Positions 16,786 through 29,822 are shown, counted from the stretch's first letter. The stretch: 64,000 bases of DNA from Nemertoderma westbladi (GCA_032718475.1 JAUCBJ010001560.1:1-64000), one strand, 5' to 3'. The notes: generated by a model not told the origin, from the letters alone. Numbers and translations are program-made.

Positions 16786-19285
16786 CCTGTGGGGCGAGCC
16801 ACGAAGTGAGTGAGCCTTAGCGTAGTGGTACCATTAATCAACCTGTCGTTCTGTCGTTCTGTCGTTCTGTCGTTCTGTCGTTCTGTCGTTCTGTCGTGTT
16901 CAATTTTAAACGTTAATAACTCGGCCAATCTTTGATGAAATCTATCCAAACTTGGTACACATGTTGTTTGGCAAAAGTTTAGAAATTTTCCAAGTAGAAT
17001 TTCCGTGTGGCCTTCGAGAAGCTAAGATAATAGCAGTTAATTAGTTAATTAAGTTGATTACGGTAAAAACACCATTTTCAACCTGCCTTTTAAAGGAAAT
17101 TAATTGTTTTACAGTATAAGACTTCAATAATTATACTTAAAAAATATACAGATGTAATCCGCATACTCCATTCTATTATAGTTTTTAATTAGTTCAAGTG
17201 ATTTGCTTTAATAATCGTGTCTTTAATTGATCTAAAGTAATTAAACCGGCATAAAAAATGTATTCTCATTAAATACTGCTCATTTATTGGTTAACTCAAG
17301 TTGGCTTGTTTCCCAGCAACACTTGAGGTATTCAGTCAGCCTCGCTTGTAAGAGGCAGACTGCTGCTGCTGCTGGTAGCCATCCATTCACTCACTCTCCA
17401 TTGAACTGGCTGATTGGAGGTGTGTGTGTATCGGGTTCAATGACATTAATATTATTACTAAAGTAACTTCGGGATGTTAATATTCACTGGAGCTATGAGT
17501 CGAGTCTCTCTGGTTAGTTGAATGAATGAAATAAATAATTGTTTTACTGTTCCGAATATCAATGTTTATTTCTGTAGGCCAACTTACTGTATTATTATTT
17601 AATCTAAATGTACATAATAGTTTAAATAAATTATTTCACAATTTCATTCCAATTCATACTGCTTACGCAACCATGCTAATTAGGTATATTAAATGGCAGG
17701 ATTGTTTTTAATTAAAATTTTTACAGAGCAAACAAGTATATTGTATTTAACTGAAAGTTAATTTATTTCGGTAAGTAGGCCTTGCGGTTTGTTAGTTTAG
17801 TTAGTATAATAAGTATCAAATATATTACGTGCTGCTGTACAGTAAACGCGGCTTTGCGTTATTGAATTACAGAATTGGCGGTACAAAGTACATTAATAGG
17901 GATCAGGCATATTGCATTTATATAATTGTTGTTGTAAATGTACAATAATAAGCGCCACTTTTATTTTAGTAACTGAAATGTGTATTTCATTTGTACCTGC
18001 AACCCATTAAAAAGGGCAGCTGAACATATCGCGGACAGGCTGACTATTCACCATAACAAAAAAACCCAAATCGCCGCAGTTCCACTTACAGTTCCATATT
18101 ATTCTGTTTTGCAATTCAACCCAATTTATCTGCTCTCTGCTACACGCGGTTTTATCCACGAGTTTTGTAAAGTCCCGACTTATCGGGAATGACATGAACT
18201 TAGCGTCCGGAATATTCTGAACAGATTAAATCTACTTGGCGCTGTAATACTGCATCCCGTTGTACCAGAAGTTATTAAAACATACCGGCCCCTCAAATGC
18301 GCTTGCAGTGGGTTAGAGAACAACATATACCGCCCCAGTACAACCGCTATTTTGATAAGGTCCATAATATATAATATATATATATGGTCTAACATATGAT
18401 AGTTCACTAATCAGCTAATAGGCCTATTAATTCGTGAGATTTCAATTTATAAATAAAACTAATATACGAGCTCATATGAGCTCAATTGATTGATTGATTG
18501 AAGGTATGACCGTTGTTGTGGGGGACTAGGTCTACCTGTCTAGCAGCTAATAACTCGTCCGTGGAGAGAATAATATAAGTCGAGGAACATAACGAAACGC
18601 GTTTAATTTATTTATTTATTCCAATTGGGGATGCTTTCTAACGCGGGAATGCGGTGCTATTAAACATCAACACATTCCTGCGCGTGCGTCGATATTGTGC
18701 ACCCTAATACTAACAACCCACCCAGACACCCCCTAACCCTCACCCCCCCCCCCCCCCCCCCCCCATCACCCAACATTACTATGTATAGATCAATGCAGCT
18801 CAATATATTAGTAAAGGTATCGTCTGATTAGCTTTCCTACACATGACCTCTTATCCTTGTAGTTGTTTATTTATTTACACTATTTTTTGTTGAGTAAATC
18901 TTTCTGATAGGGGGGGGGGGGGGGGGGGGGGGGGGGACTTACTCTGGACGAGCGCAACGATTGAACGACGCTTATAATAATTAAGACGAGTACGGCGTTG
19001 ATTATATTCATATACACCACCTGGCTTTGCATATTGAACGTGCGATTGGAAATAAGTTCGTTCTACCCTTCCGTGGGTGGTAGATGTCACGGTTATGTAT
19101 TGGTGGTTGAGAAGGGTGGGGGGGGGGGGGGATTAAAAGGGGTGAACACGTACTGTCCCCCTTTCTTTGATTGATTGGTGGTGTGGGTAAATTTCTCAAA
19201 ACCTGATTTTGTGATACAGTCGCTTAATTTTAATTTGTATCTCATAACTGGACCTCGTGCTGCGCGAAGGCCCCACGAACGTGTT
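16786..19285. repeat. 2.5-kb direct repeat, copy 1
   Basis: Nearly identical to 21833-24318; the visible differences are in microsatellite and homopolymer length. It starts CCTGTGGGGCGAGCCACGAA, has about seven GTCGTTCT units near 16843-16898, CTGCTGCTGCTGG near 17365, a run of 22 C (18743-18764), a run of 27 G (18910-18936) and another G run at about 19116-19130, and ends GGCCCCACGAACGTGTT. No coding gene is seen. No LTR hallmarks (TG...CA) and no clear target duplication. Weak inverted similarity (GTGGGGC) exists between the ends. It is most likely a non-autonomous mobile element or a recent segmental copy. Confidence 0.95.
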
Positions 19286-19298
19286 CCATGTCTTACAC

Positions 19299-20587
19299 CT
19301 CCATGTATTATTAAAAGTTAGAAAACTAAAACTTGACGACAGGTTTGCATTAGACTCGGTAAATAGTATATCCATATTATCATGTATTATAATGTTATGG
19401 ATTTGAGAAACTGTAAATTCATCAAAACAACTGCTGTGTCTGCTTGCAAAAGATTTCATGAATTCCAATTGTTGCTCAATTTCTGATGTATGTGGTAACT
19501 TTTCTGATTTCGATTGCATCAGACTGAGTAGAATTATGCGCAGTTTATCTGGAAGTATCATTGCCTGTTCCGAAAACATGTCACGTGCTGTTGGATGGGT
19601 TACTAGTAATTGAGTGCATTTCCAAAAACCAAATAATATTCGAATCATTGAAGCTCCAACGATCCAGTTACTAGCGTTACTAATGCACATCATAGCAGAA
19701 AAGATTGCATTAGAGGCCAGTAAATTGTACAAATAATTGTTTCCACACTCTAATGAAATCTGAAAAAATGTATATATAGCAGAATAAATGAGATACTTCA
19801 ATCGATTAGGTGCTGATTTAAATATAGAAATGTTGTTACATAGTTTTATCATAATTTCCATGCTTTGACAAGCATTTATTTTCTGTTCCTCATTTAATAC
19901 GTTTGAAATCTTGTTTTTATTGGAACAACATTCCTGACGGATTAATCCCAATGTTGACAACATCCCTGCATAGTGGGATCTCATTTCCTGTAAGAGTATC
20001 CGAGGTTCCAAGGTGCTGAACAGTTTAGATGCTTCTTGATAATCTTGATGAAATGATAGCAACCCTGCTTTTATGTAGTAAACGTAATTTGTGGAATCTT
20101 TTGTGAACTCATCCATTCTCTGTTTCAACTGAGTTTCAGTTTTGTATAGTTCCTGGAGGTGTCCTCTGCCTCGCAAGCGATACATTATGCGTATCAACAT
20201 TTGACCTGGAAGTCGGAATTTAGTTGAATCATGCAGAAATTTAAAGTAGTCCAGATACCCAGTGTTATCAATAAACTGGTGGGCAATCATGACCACTCGT
20301 ATAGCGACCGCCATACATTGAACATCCTCTTCACTTTCCTGATGTTGATCAACAATTTCTCTTGCACATTTTAATGCTTGTGTAGTGTTGTCATTTTTCT
20401 GTAGAATATTATATATAACATTCACTTCTGTGGTTCCACTTCCCTTGCAGCTGTTCCACATATCGGGAAGATACTCCCATTCCTTAGTTATTGATTCCTC
20501 TATGAGTAAATGCAAGACTTCATCCAGTGTTGCATATGTGGACTTCCACTTTTGATTATGTTGCTTCTTCTCTTTTGAAAACTCCAT
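19299..20587 (-). CDS. Unrecognised helical (TPR-like) protein ORF, probably 5' exon of a gene
   Basis: Open frame of 463 residues from the ATG at 20587 (an in-frame stop lies two codons upstream) to a stop at 19196. The last 28 or so residues are encoded by the 2.5-kb repeat and are unlikely to be genuine. A plausible splice donor (GGAG then GTGTAAG) lies just before the repeat, so the exon is given as ending at 19299. The protein is mainly helical with an even spread of Leu/Ile and Cys, and has segments like ALKCAREIVDQHQ and YIKAGLLSFHQDYQEASKLF that resemble TPR-type helical pairs. No catalytic motif. The phase at the donor (two bases of a codon left) matches the acceptor of the alpha-kinase exon at 16709, so it may be the N-terminal part of that kinase. 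Family not identified. Confidence 0.6.
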
Positions 20588-21832
20588 TAATTAAGCCAAC
20601 GGTAATAACTTTAATTGATAATTTAATTGTGACACCAAAATTTGGGAGAAAATATTGAAAAATGTGATAAATATTGGGAAAGGTATAGATTAAAATGAAA
20701 CACCGACTTTATTTGACAATTTCGGCAACTCGGATAGTTCCATATCAGCAGGTTTGTATATTCATTTACTTTATTGATTGATTTGAAAGTTTGACTTAAA
20801 CATAAAGATTCCAATCAGGTAAAGTTAACTATTTTTTAATCATAAATAACACAATGGTGGCTTTATAGGAATACAGTACAGAAGAATAAAAAATTACAGT
20901 TACCTTTGTAACCGAAGTTGGTGGAACAGAAATTCAATTGGGGAACGTATTTCATAAAATTCATATGTTCTCAAGATCGTCCAAACACTATACCCGTTAC
21001 TTGTGGTATGTTACTAATTTCACAAGTAGATAAAAAAATAAGAAACTAAGTACCTGCATGGTATGACTTTGGCAAATGACTACATATGGTACGAATGATA
21101 CAACTTATGGTACACCTTATGGTACATATGGTACACCTTCTGAATGAAAACACATATTTTTGTTATAAACAGAATCACCACAGCTGCAATAAAAATTTTC
21201 ATGTTTAACAATTATGTTTGTATAATCCGGACGTTTCGATATAATACTTTACATCATCATCAGCGTATTACATATTTTTAAGTTTTAACAATACTGTTGT
21301 AAATAAAATCTTTTTAAATTGTAATCAATTTATTTTCAAGCAGTTACAGTAAATTATCCATTAAGGAAGGTAATTGTTGTAGAATATTGTAGTATATTTA
21401 ATAATTTACTAAATTGTTCTTGTTTCATTAGACTAAAACATAATGAACAGAAAATTAATAATTAATAACTTTTGCTACCGTGATATTCGTGCTCGAACAA
21501 GTAGCGTACCTCGATTGGACATGGTTATTTAATAATATTTATCACAACTGATCCAAACCTGGGGTCTTTAACTATTCGTAGTTGCCAACTAATATAATTT
21601 ACAGTGGGCCTACTAGCAATTTAACATTGTACATTTATTAAATAGCAGCCAAACCAATAACAACTTATTTAAATAAAGTAAAGATGTCAAATGTTAATTA
21701 ATATCTAATACCAAAGGCTAAGGTAAAAATATGGTTTGAAATAATATAGAGCCATTAATAATTGCAGAATAAGGAGTTAAATATATATTTTGGTCCGAAA
21801 CCTCACCTTTAAACAATTTCACCACCCCATTC
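20588..21832. other. Non-coding stretch between the ORF and repeat copy 2
   Basis: AT-rich. Contains ATGGTACACCTT-type short repeats (about 21090-21145) that read TGGTACATATGGTACACC. No gene, RNA or transposon end is recognised. It should contain the promoter or 5' exons of the minus-strand gene. Confidence 0.5.
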
Positions 21833-24318
21833 CCTGTGGGGCGAGCCACGAAGTGAGTGAGCCTTAGCGTAGTGGTACCATTAATCAACCTGTCGTTCTG
21901 TCGTTCTGTCGTTCTGTCGTTCTGTCGTTCTGTCGTGTTCAATTTTAAACGTTAATAACTCGGCCAATCTTTGATGAAATCTATCCAAACTTGGTACACA
22001 TGTTGTTTGGCAAAAGTTTAGAAATTTTCCAAGTAGAATTTCCGTGTGGCCTTCGAGAAGCTAAGATAATAGCAGTTAATTAGTTAATTAAGTTGATTAC
22101 GGTAAAAACACCATTTTCAACCTGCCTTTTAAAGGAAATTAATTGTTTTACAGTATAAGACTTCAATAATTATACTTAAAAAATATACAGATGTAATCCG
22201 CATACTCCATTCTATTATAGTTTTTAATTAGTTCAAGTGATTTGCTTTAATAATCGTGTCTTTAATTGATCTAAAGTAATTAAACCGGCATAAAAAATGT
22301 ATTCTCATTAAATACTGCTCATTTATTGGTTAACTCAAGTTGGCTTGTTTCCCAGCAACACTTGAGGTATTCAGTCAGCCTCGCTTGTAAGAGGCAGACT
22401 GCTGCTGCTGCTGGTAGCCATCCATTCACTCACTCTCCATTGAACTGGCTGATTGGAGGTGTGTGTGTATCGGGTTCAATGACATTAATATTATTACTAA
22501 AGTAACTTCGGGATGTTAATATTCACTGGAGCTATGAGTCGAGTCTCTCTGGTTAGTTGAATGAATGAAATAAATAATTGTTTTACTGTTCCGAATATCA
22601 ATGTTTATTTCTGTAGGCCAACTTACTGTATTATTATTTAATCTAAATGTACATAATAGTTTAAATAAATTATTTCACAATTTCATTCCAATTCATACTG
22701 CTTACGCAACCATGCTAATTAGGTATATTAAATGGCAGGATTGTTTTTAATTAAAATTTTTACAGAGCAAACAAGTATATTGTATTTAACTGAAAGTTAA
22801 TTTATTTCGGTAAGTAGGCCTTGCGGTTTGTTAGTTTAGTTAGTATAATAAGTATCAAATATATTACGTGCTGCTGTACAGTAAACGCGGCTTTGCGTTA
22901 TTGAATTACAGAATTGGCGGTACAAAGTACATTAATAGGGATCAGGCATATTGCATTTATATAATTGTTGTTGTAAATGTACAATAATAAGCGCCACTTT
23001 TATTTTAGTAACTGAAATGTGTATTTCATTTGTACCTGCAACCCATTAAAAAGGGCAGCTGAACATATCGCGGACAGGCTGACTATTCACCATAACAAAA
23101 AAACCCAAATCGCCGCAGTTCCACTTACAGTTCCATATTATTCTGTTTTGCAATTCAACCCAATTTATCTGCTCTCTGCTACACGCGGTTTTATCCACGA
23201 GTTTTGTAAAGTCCCGACTTATCGGGAATGACATGAACTTAGCGTCCGGAATATTCTGAACAGATTAAATCTACTTGGCGCTGTAATACTGCATCCCGTT
23301 GTACCAGAAGTTATTAAAACATACCGGCCCCTCAAATGCGCTTGCAGTGGGTTAGAGAACAACATATACCGCCCCAGTACAACCGCTATTTTGATAAGGT
23401 CCATAATATATAATATATATATATGGTCTAACATATGATAGTTCACTAATCAGCTAATAGGCCTATTAATTCGTGAGATTTCAATTTATAAATAAAACTA
23501 ATATACGAGCTCATATGAGCTCAATTGATTGATTGATTGAAGGTATGACCGTTGTTGTGGGGGACTAGGTCTACCTGTCTAGCAGCTAATAACTCGTCCG
23601 TGGAGAGAATAATATAAGTCGAGGAACATAACGAAACGCGTTTAATTTATTTATTTATTCCAATTGGGGATGCTTTCTAACGCGGGAATGCGGTGCTATT
23701 AAACATCAACACATTCCTGCGCGTGCGTCGATATTGTGCACCCTAATACTAACAACCCACCCAGACACCCCCTAACCCTCACCCCCCCCCCCCCCCCCCC
23801 CCCATCACCCAACATTACTATGTATAGATCAATGCAGCTCAATATATTAGTAAAGGTATCGTCTGATTAGCTTTCCTACACATGACCTCTTATCCTTGTA
23901 GTTGTTTATTTATTTACACTATTTTTTGTTGAGTAAATCTTTCTGATAGGGGGGGGGGGGGGGGGGGGGACTTACTCTGGACGAGCGCAACGATTGAACG
24001 ACGCTTATAATAATTAAGACGAGTACGGCGTTGATTATATTCATATACACCACCTGGCTTTGCATATTGAACGTGCGATTGGAAATAAGTTCGTTCTACC
24101 CTTCCGTGGGTGGTAGATGTCACGGTTATGTATTGGTGGTTGAGAAGGGTGGGGGGGGGGGGGGATTAAAAGGGGTGAACACGTACTGTCCCCCTTTCTT
24201 TGATTGATTGGTGGTGTGGGTAAATTTCTCAAAACCTGATTTTGTGATACAGTCGCTTAATTTTAATTTGTATCTCATAACTGGACCTCGTGCTGCGCGA
24301 AGGCCCCACGAACGTGTT
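21833..24318. repeat. 2.5-kb direct repeat, copy 2
   Basis: Same content and order as 16786-19285. The GTCGTTCT microsatellite has fewer units, the poly-C run (23782-23803) has 22 C and the poly-G run (23949-23969) has 21 instead of 27 G. The flanking sequences on both sides differ from those of copy 1, so the boundaries at CCTGTGGGG and ACGTGTT are sharp. Confidence 0.95.
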
Positions 24319-24540
24319 TCTACTACCTTGACTCCTACCTGTCACCCAATCCAAACTTGTAACGTCACAACTACCGTATATCCACATCTATTTATAGAAC
24401 ATTGCTCTTCTAAATAGTTTTAGTAAGAACTTTGTAACTTAGTAACCAGATTACCACATAATCTGTATCTGACCTCCGTGGTGAAATTGCTGTGGTATAA
24501 CTAACTATATCTGTGATTCCCATGATTCCCAGTCGAAACT
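24319..24540. other. Unique flank of repeat copy 2, no gene seen
   Basis: Short AT-rich stretch without a supported ORF, leading into the SINE body. Confidence 0.4.
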
Positions 24541-24727
24541 CTCGCCATTAAAGGATTGCGAATCTGTAATAACAATATAATGTACAGTACAGGCAGAGTA
24601 ATGAGCCACCATGGCTGGATAATCCATTTAAAGCTTTAGAGCCGAAACGAAACTCTCCTGCAGGGATCGAACTCACGACCTCCGGGACATGTAAATTAAA
24701 GAAAAATTATGTAAGCACTACGCCAAG
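24541..24727 (-). mobile_element. tRNA-derived SINE (head and part of body)
   Basis: On the minus strand a pol III A box (TGGCGTAGTGCTTA, complement of 24712-24725) is followed by a B box (GAGTTCGATCCC, complement of 24663-24674) at tRNA-like spacing, then a non-tRNA body. The intervening part does not fold as a proper tRNA, so it is a SINE and not a tRNA gene. The 5' side of the head abuts the 66-bp array. Confidence 0.65.
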
Positions 24728-27700
24728 GTGGGACTTGGTGCAGTGGTAGGTAGGTGGGCTAGTCGGGGTCGATCAGGGAGTTGCAGTTACAAGGTGGGAC
24801 TTGGTGCAGTGGTTGAGGTAGGCTAGTCGGGGTAGATCAGGGTGTTACCGCTACAAGGTGGGACTTGGTGCATTGGTAGGTAGGTAGGCTAGTCGGGGTA
24901 GATCAGGGTGTTACCGCTACAAGGTGGGACTTGGTGCAGTGGTAGGTAGGTAGGCTAGTCGGGGTAGATCAGGGTGTTACCGCTACAAGATGGGTCTAGG
25001 TGCATTGGTAGGTAGGTAGGCTAGTCGGGGTAGATCAGGGTGTTACCGCTACAAGGTGGGACTTGGTGCATTGGTAGGTAGGTAGGCTAGTCGGGGTAGA
25101 TCAGGGTGTTACCGCTACAAGGTGGGACTTGGTGCATTGGTAGGTGGGTAGGCGAGTCGGGGTAGATCAGGGTGTTACAGCTACAAAGTGGGACTTGGTG
25201 CAGTGGAAGGTATGTAGGCTAGTCGGGGTAGATCAGGGTGTTACAGCTACAAAGTGGGACTTGGTGCATTAGTAGGTAGGTGGGCTAGTCGGGGTAGATC
25301 AGGGTGTTACCGCTACAAGGTGGGACTTGGTGCAGTGGTAGGTAGGTAAGCTAGTCGGGGTAGATCAGGGTGTTACCCCTACAAGATGGGACTTGGTGCA
25401 TTGGTAGGTAGGTAGGCTAGTCGGGGTTAGATCAGGGTGTTACCGCTACAAGATGGGACTTGGTGCAGTGGTAGGTAGGTAGGCTAGTCGGGGTAGATCA
25501 GGGTGTTACCGCTACAAGATGGGACTTGGTGCAGTGGTAAGTAGGTAGGCTAGTCGGGGTAGATCAGGGTGTTACCCCTACAAGATGGGACTTGGTGCAT
25601 TAGTAGGTAGGTAGGCTAGTCGGGGTAGATCAGGGTGTTACCGCTACAAGGTGGGACTTGGTGCAGTGGTTGGTAGGTAGGCTAGTCGGGGTAGATCAGG
25701 GTGTTACCGCTACAAGGTGGGACTTGGTGCAGTGGTAGGTAGATAGGCTAGTCGGGGTAGATCAGGGTGTTACCCCTACAAGATGGGACTTGGTGCATTG
25801 GTAGGTAGGTAGGCTAGTCGGGGTAGATCAGGGTGTTACCCCTACAAGATGGGACTTGGTGGAGTGGTAGGTAGGTGGGCTAGTCGGGGTCGATCAGGGA
25901 GTTGCAGTTACAAGGTGGGACTTGGTGCAGTGGTTGGTAGGTGGGCTAGTCGGGGTCGATCAGGGAGTTGCAGTTACAAGGTGGGACTTGGTGCAGTGGT
26001 TGGTAGGTAGGCTAGTCGGGGTAGATCATGGTGTTACCCCTACAAGATGGGACTTGGTGCAGTGGTAGGTAGGTGGGCTAGTCGGGGTAGATCAGGGTGT
26101 TACCGCTACAAGGTGGGACTTGGTGCAGTGGTTGGTAGGTAGGTTAGTCGGGAAAGATCAGGGTGTTACCCCTACAAGATGGGACTTGGTGCAGTGGTAG
26201 GTAGGTAGGCTAGTCGGGGTAGATCAGGGTGTTACCACTGTTACCCCTACAAGATGGGACTTGGTGCAGTGGTAGGTAGTTAGGCTAGTCGGGGTAGATC
26301 AGGGTGTTACCGCTACAAGATGGGTCTAGGTGCATTGGTAGGTAGGTAGGCTAGTCGGGGTAGATCAGGGTGTTACCGCTACAAGGTGGGACTTGGTGCA
26401 TTGGTAGGTAGGTAGGCTAGTCGGGGTAGATCAGGGTGTTACCGCTACAAGGTGGGACTTGGTGCAGTGGTAGGTAGGTAGGCTAGTCGGGGTAGATCAG
26501 GGTGTTACCGCTACAAGATGGGTCTAGGTGCATTGGTAGGTAGGTAGGCTAGTCGGGGTAGATCAGGGTGTTACCGCTACAAGGTGGGACTTGGTGCATT
26601 GGTAGGTAGGTAGGCTAGTCGGGGTAGATCAGGGTGTTACCGCTACAAGGTGGGACTTGGTGCATTGGTAGGTGGGTAGGCGAGTCGGGGTAGATCAGGG
26701 TGTTACAGCTACAAAGTGGGACTTGGTGCAGTGGAAGGTATGTAGGCTAGTCGGGGTAGATCAGGGTGTTACAGCTACAAAGTGGGACTTGGTGCATTAG
26801 TAGGTAGGTGGGCTAGTCGGGGTAGATCAGGGTGTTACCGCTACAAGGTGGGACTTGGTGCAGTGGTAGGTAGGTAAGCTAGTCGGGGTAGATCAGGGTG
26901 TTACCCCTACAAGATGGGACTTGGTGCATTGGTAGGTAGGTAGGCTAGTCGGGGTTAGATCAGGGTGTTACCGCTACAAGATGGGACTTGGTGCAGTGGT
27001 AGGTAGGTAGGCTAGTCGGGGTAGATCAGGGTGTTACCGCTACAAGATGGGACTTGGTGCAGTGGTAAGTAGGTAGGCTAGTCGGGGTAGATCAGGGTGT
27101 TACCCCTACAAGATGGGACTTGGTGCATTAGTAGGTAGGTAGGCTAGTCGGGGTAGATCAGGGTGTTACCGCTACAAGGTGGGACTTGGTGCAGTGGTTG
27201 GTAGGTAGGCTAGTCGGGGTAGATCAGGGTGTTACCGCTACAAGGTGGGACTTGGTGCAGTGGTAGGTAGATAGGCTAGTCGGGGTAGATCAGGGTGTTA
27301 CCCCTACAAGATGGGACTTGGTGCATTGGTAGGTAGGTAGGCTAGTCGGGGTAGATCAGGGTGTTACCCCTACAAGATGGGACTTGGTGGAGTGGTAGGT
27401 AGGTAGGCTAGTCGGGGTAGATCAGGGTGTTACCGCTACAAGATGGGACTTGGTGCAGTGGTAGGTAGGAAGGCTAGTCGGGGTAGATCAGGGTGTTACC
27501 GCTACAAGGTGGGACTTGGTGCAGTGGTAGGTAGGAGGGCTAATCGGGGTAGATCAGGGTGTTACCCCTACAAGATGGGACTTGGTGCAGTGGTAGGTAG
27601 GTAGGCTAGTCGGGGTAGATCAGGGTGTTACCGCTACAAGATGGCACTTGGTGCAGTGGTAGGTAGGAGGGCTAGTCGGGTTAGATCAGGGTGTTACCGC

Positions 27701-28368
27701 TACAAGGTGGGACTTGGTGCAGTGGTTGGTAGGTAGGCTAGTTGGGGTAGATCAGGGTGTTACCGCTACACGATGGGACTTGGTGCAGTGGTCGGTCGGA
27801 GGGCTAGTCGGGGTAGATCAGGGTGTTACCGCTACAAGGTGGGACTTGGTGCAGTGGTAGGTAGGTTGGCTAGTCGGGGTAGATCAGGGTGTTACCGTTA
27901 CAAGGTGGGACTTGGTGCATTGGTAGGTAGGTGGGCTAGTCGGGGTAGATCAGGGTGTTACCGATACAAGGTGGGACTTGGTGCAGTGGTAGGTAGGTGG
28001 GCTAGTCGGGGTAGATCAGGGTGTTACCGCTACAAGGTGGGACTTGGTGCAGTGGTAGGTAGGTGGGCTAGTCGGGGTAGATCAGGGTGTTACCGCTACA
28101 AGGTGGGACTTGGTGCATTGGTAGATAGGTGGGTTAGTCGGGGTAGATCAGGGTGTTACCGCTACAAGGTGGGACTTGGTGCATTGGTATGTAGGTGGGC
28201 TAGTCGGGGTAGATCAGGGTGTTACCGCTACAAGGTGGGACTTGGTGCAGTGGTTGGTAGGTGGGCAAGTCGGGGTAGATCAGGGTGTTACAGCTACAAG
28301 GTAGGACTTGGTGCATTGATAGGTAGGTGGGCTAGTCGGGGTAGATCAGGGTGTTACCGCTACAAGTT
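24724..28368. repeat. 66-bp minisatellite array of about 55 units
   Basis: Unit of 66 bp around GGTGGGACTTGGTGCAGTGG, TAGGTAGGTAGGCTAGTCGG and GGTAGATCAGGGTGTTACC. Units vary by GCAGTGG/GCATTGG, CCGCTAC/CCCCTAC and AAGGTGGG/AAGATGGG. A block of many units is itself duplicated: the variant TAGGTGGGTAGGCGAG occurs at 25141 and 26669, about 1.53 kb apart, with the same neighbours. The 201-residue ORF at 27773-28378 is a consequence of 66 being divisible by three. Confidence 0.97.
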
Positions 28369-28370
28369 TC

Positions 28371-29822
28371 CGCTATAATATGATATACACCTGAGTAGGC
28401 TTACCCGTATTTCACTTCAGGTTCAACGGAATTTTTAATATTTTCTCACGCATGATATTTTCCGGTCGTGAATTTATATTCTAGCTCTAGCCGGTATGAA
28501 ATACGGAGAAAATATAAAACAGACGGAACCAGTACGTGAGATTGATAACAGGTGGGATCCACAATGTGGTGTATTTATTAAATATAATAGTCTCGCGCAG
28601 ATGCAAAACCATGCAATTTTCTAACGCTCATATCTCACTTATTTTTCCACGAAATTAATTCAATTACATATTGGAATCCTTGCGAGGCCAGCTTTCTAAC
28701 AGTGACTATAATATTGAAGAATAACTGTGGGGTAACTGGTGCAATATCGACGGAGACCATTTTTTTAAACTTTAGTAGTAGCTAAGAATGAAAGTTATTA
28801 ACAAACAGAAACAAATTATTACTTTCCCAGATTACATAGTTTTTTGCACCAAATATTACTTAATATTAATATTAATTGGTATTTGGCCAATTGCCAATTT
28901 CCCCTTCAATTGGTAACAACTCAGTTTATTGTTTTGATTAGAAAAAGCGTTCTCTGTAACCTGCTCATTTCTCTCCATTTGTAACAACATCGTTTATTGT
29001 TTTGGTATGGAAATAAATATCATATCTGACTAATTGTTGTTTGCTTTTATGTGTTTTAGTCTAGTAAATGTATGTTTTGGGGATGATGTTTTAATTTTTG
29101 GGTCGACTTTATAACATTAGTTCAGATGTATTTTTTTGGTCAACAAGTAAATTATTTGGAGCGAAAAGTATGTGAAAAGTATGCCTGACCAACTAACCCT
29201 AACCAAAATAATAAACAATCTGATCAATCAATTGATTGATCTTGACAGACATCTTGACAGCCTTTATTTTATAGTTTAATCCGCCTTGTCGCAATGTTGA
29301 CATATTATGAATGTTTACCGTAATAATCGATAGGGGAGGGAGGGGGGTGGGGGGTGGGATTTATGACGTAATGTTGTGTCCGACCCTCTGAGGTACTTGA
29401 ACGCTGTGCGGTATATCGTAATCAAGAGCAATGACATCTAGATTCTGTCCACACAATGAAAATAAAATTTTAGATTGTAACGGCTTTCCATATAATTTAA
29501 ATGTTACTAAGCAATTAATAGACATTAACAATTGAAAGAAACTCAAATATAATTAAATTATAAAATATTGGTAAATTACAATTTTAAAAATAATCCGGTT
29601 AACACAGGATAATGAGAATAAATAAGGTTAATGTCTACAGCATTTGGTTCTCTTACTCTGACATGAAATCAGACCTCCTGGTAAACATATAATTTAACAA
29701 TAATTGGTTTTGATTGAGTTGAGTTAATACCTCACCACAGGCGGAAGTTAAATTCAATCATGGAGTGAATTTTGGGAAATCCTAGAGAATGTTGCAAAAT
29801 AATAAAATTTAGGTGAATTATA
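28371..29822. other. Non-coding stretch with two stray satellite monomers
   Basis: No gene recognised. Around 28895-29010 there are two diverged copies of the 68-bp satellite found at 40.85-41.48 kb (CTGTAACCTGCTCATTTCTC and GTTTATTGTTTTGG blocks). A G-rich run lies at 29333-29358. Confidence 0.6.

Noticed and set aside
17980-18407. ORFs of 62-75 residues inside the 2.5-kb repeat
   Set aside because: Identical in both copies only because the DNA is; no protein-like features.
16786-24318. Pair of 2.5-kb direct repeats as LTRs of a retrotransposon
   Set aside because: No TG...CA ends, primer-binding site or polypurine tract; the internal 2.5 kb encodes no gag or pol.
27773-28378. 201-residue ORF of 22-residue repeats
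   Set aside because: It is the 66-bp satellite read in frame; the unit length is divisible by three and there is no unique sequence or start context.
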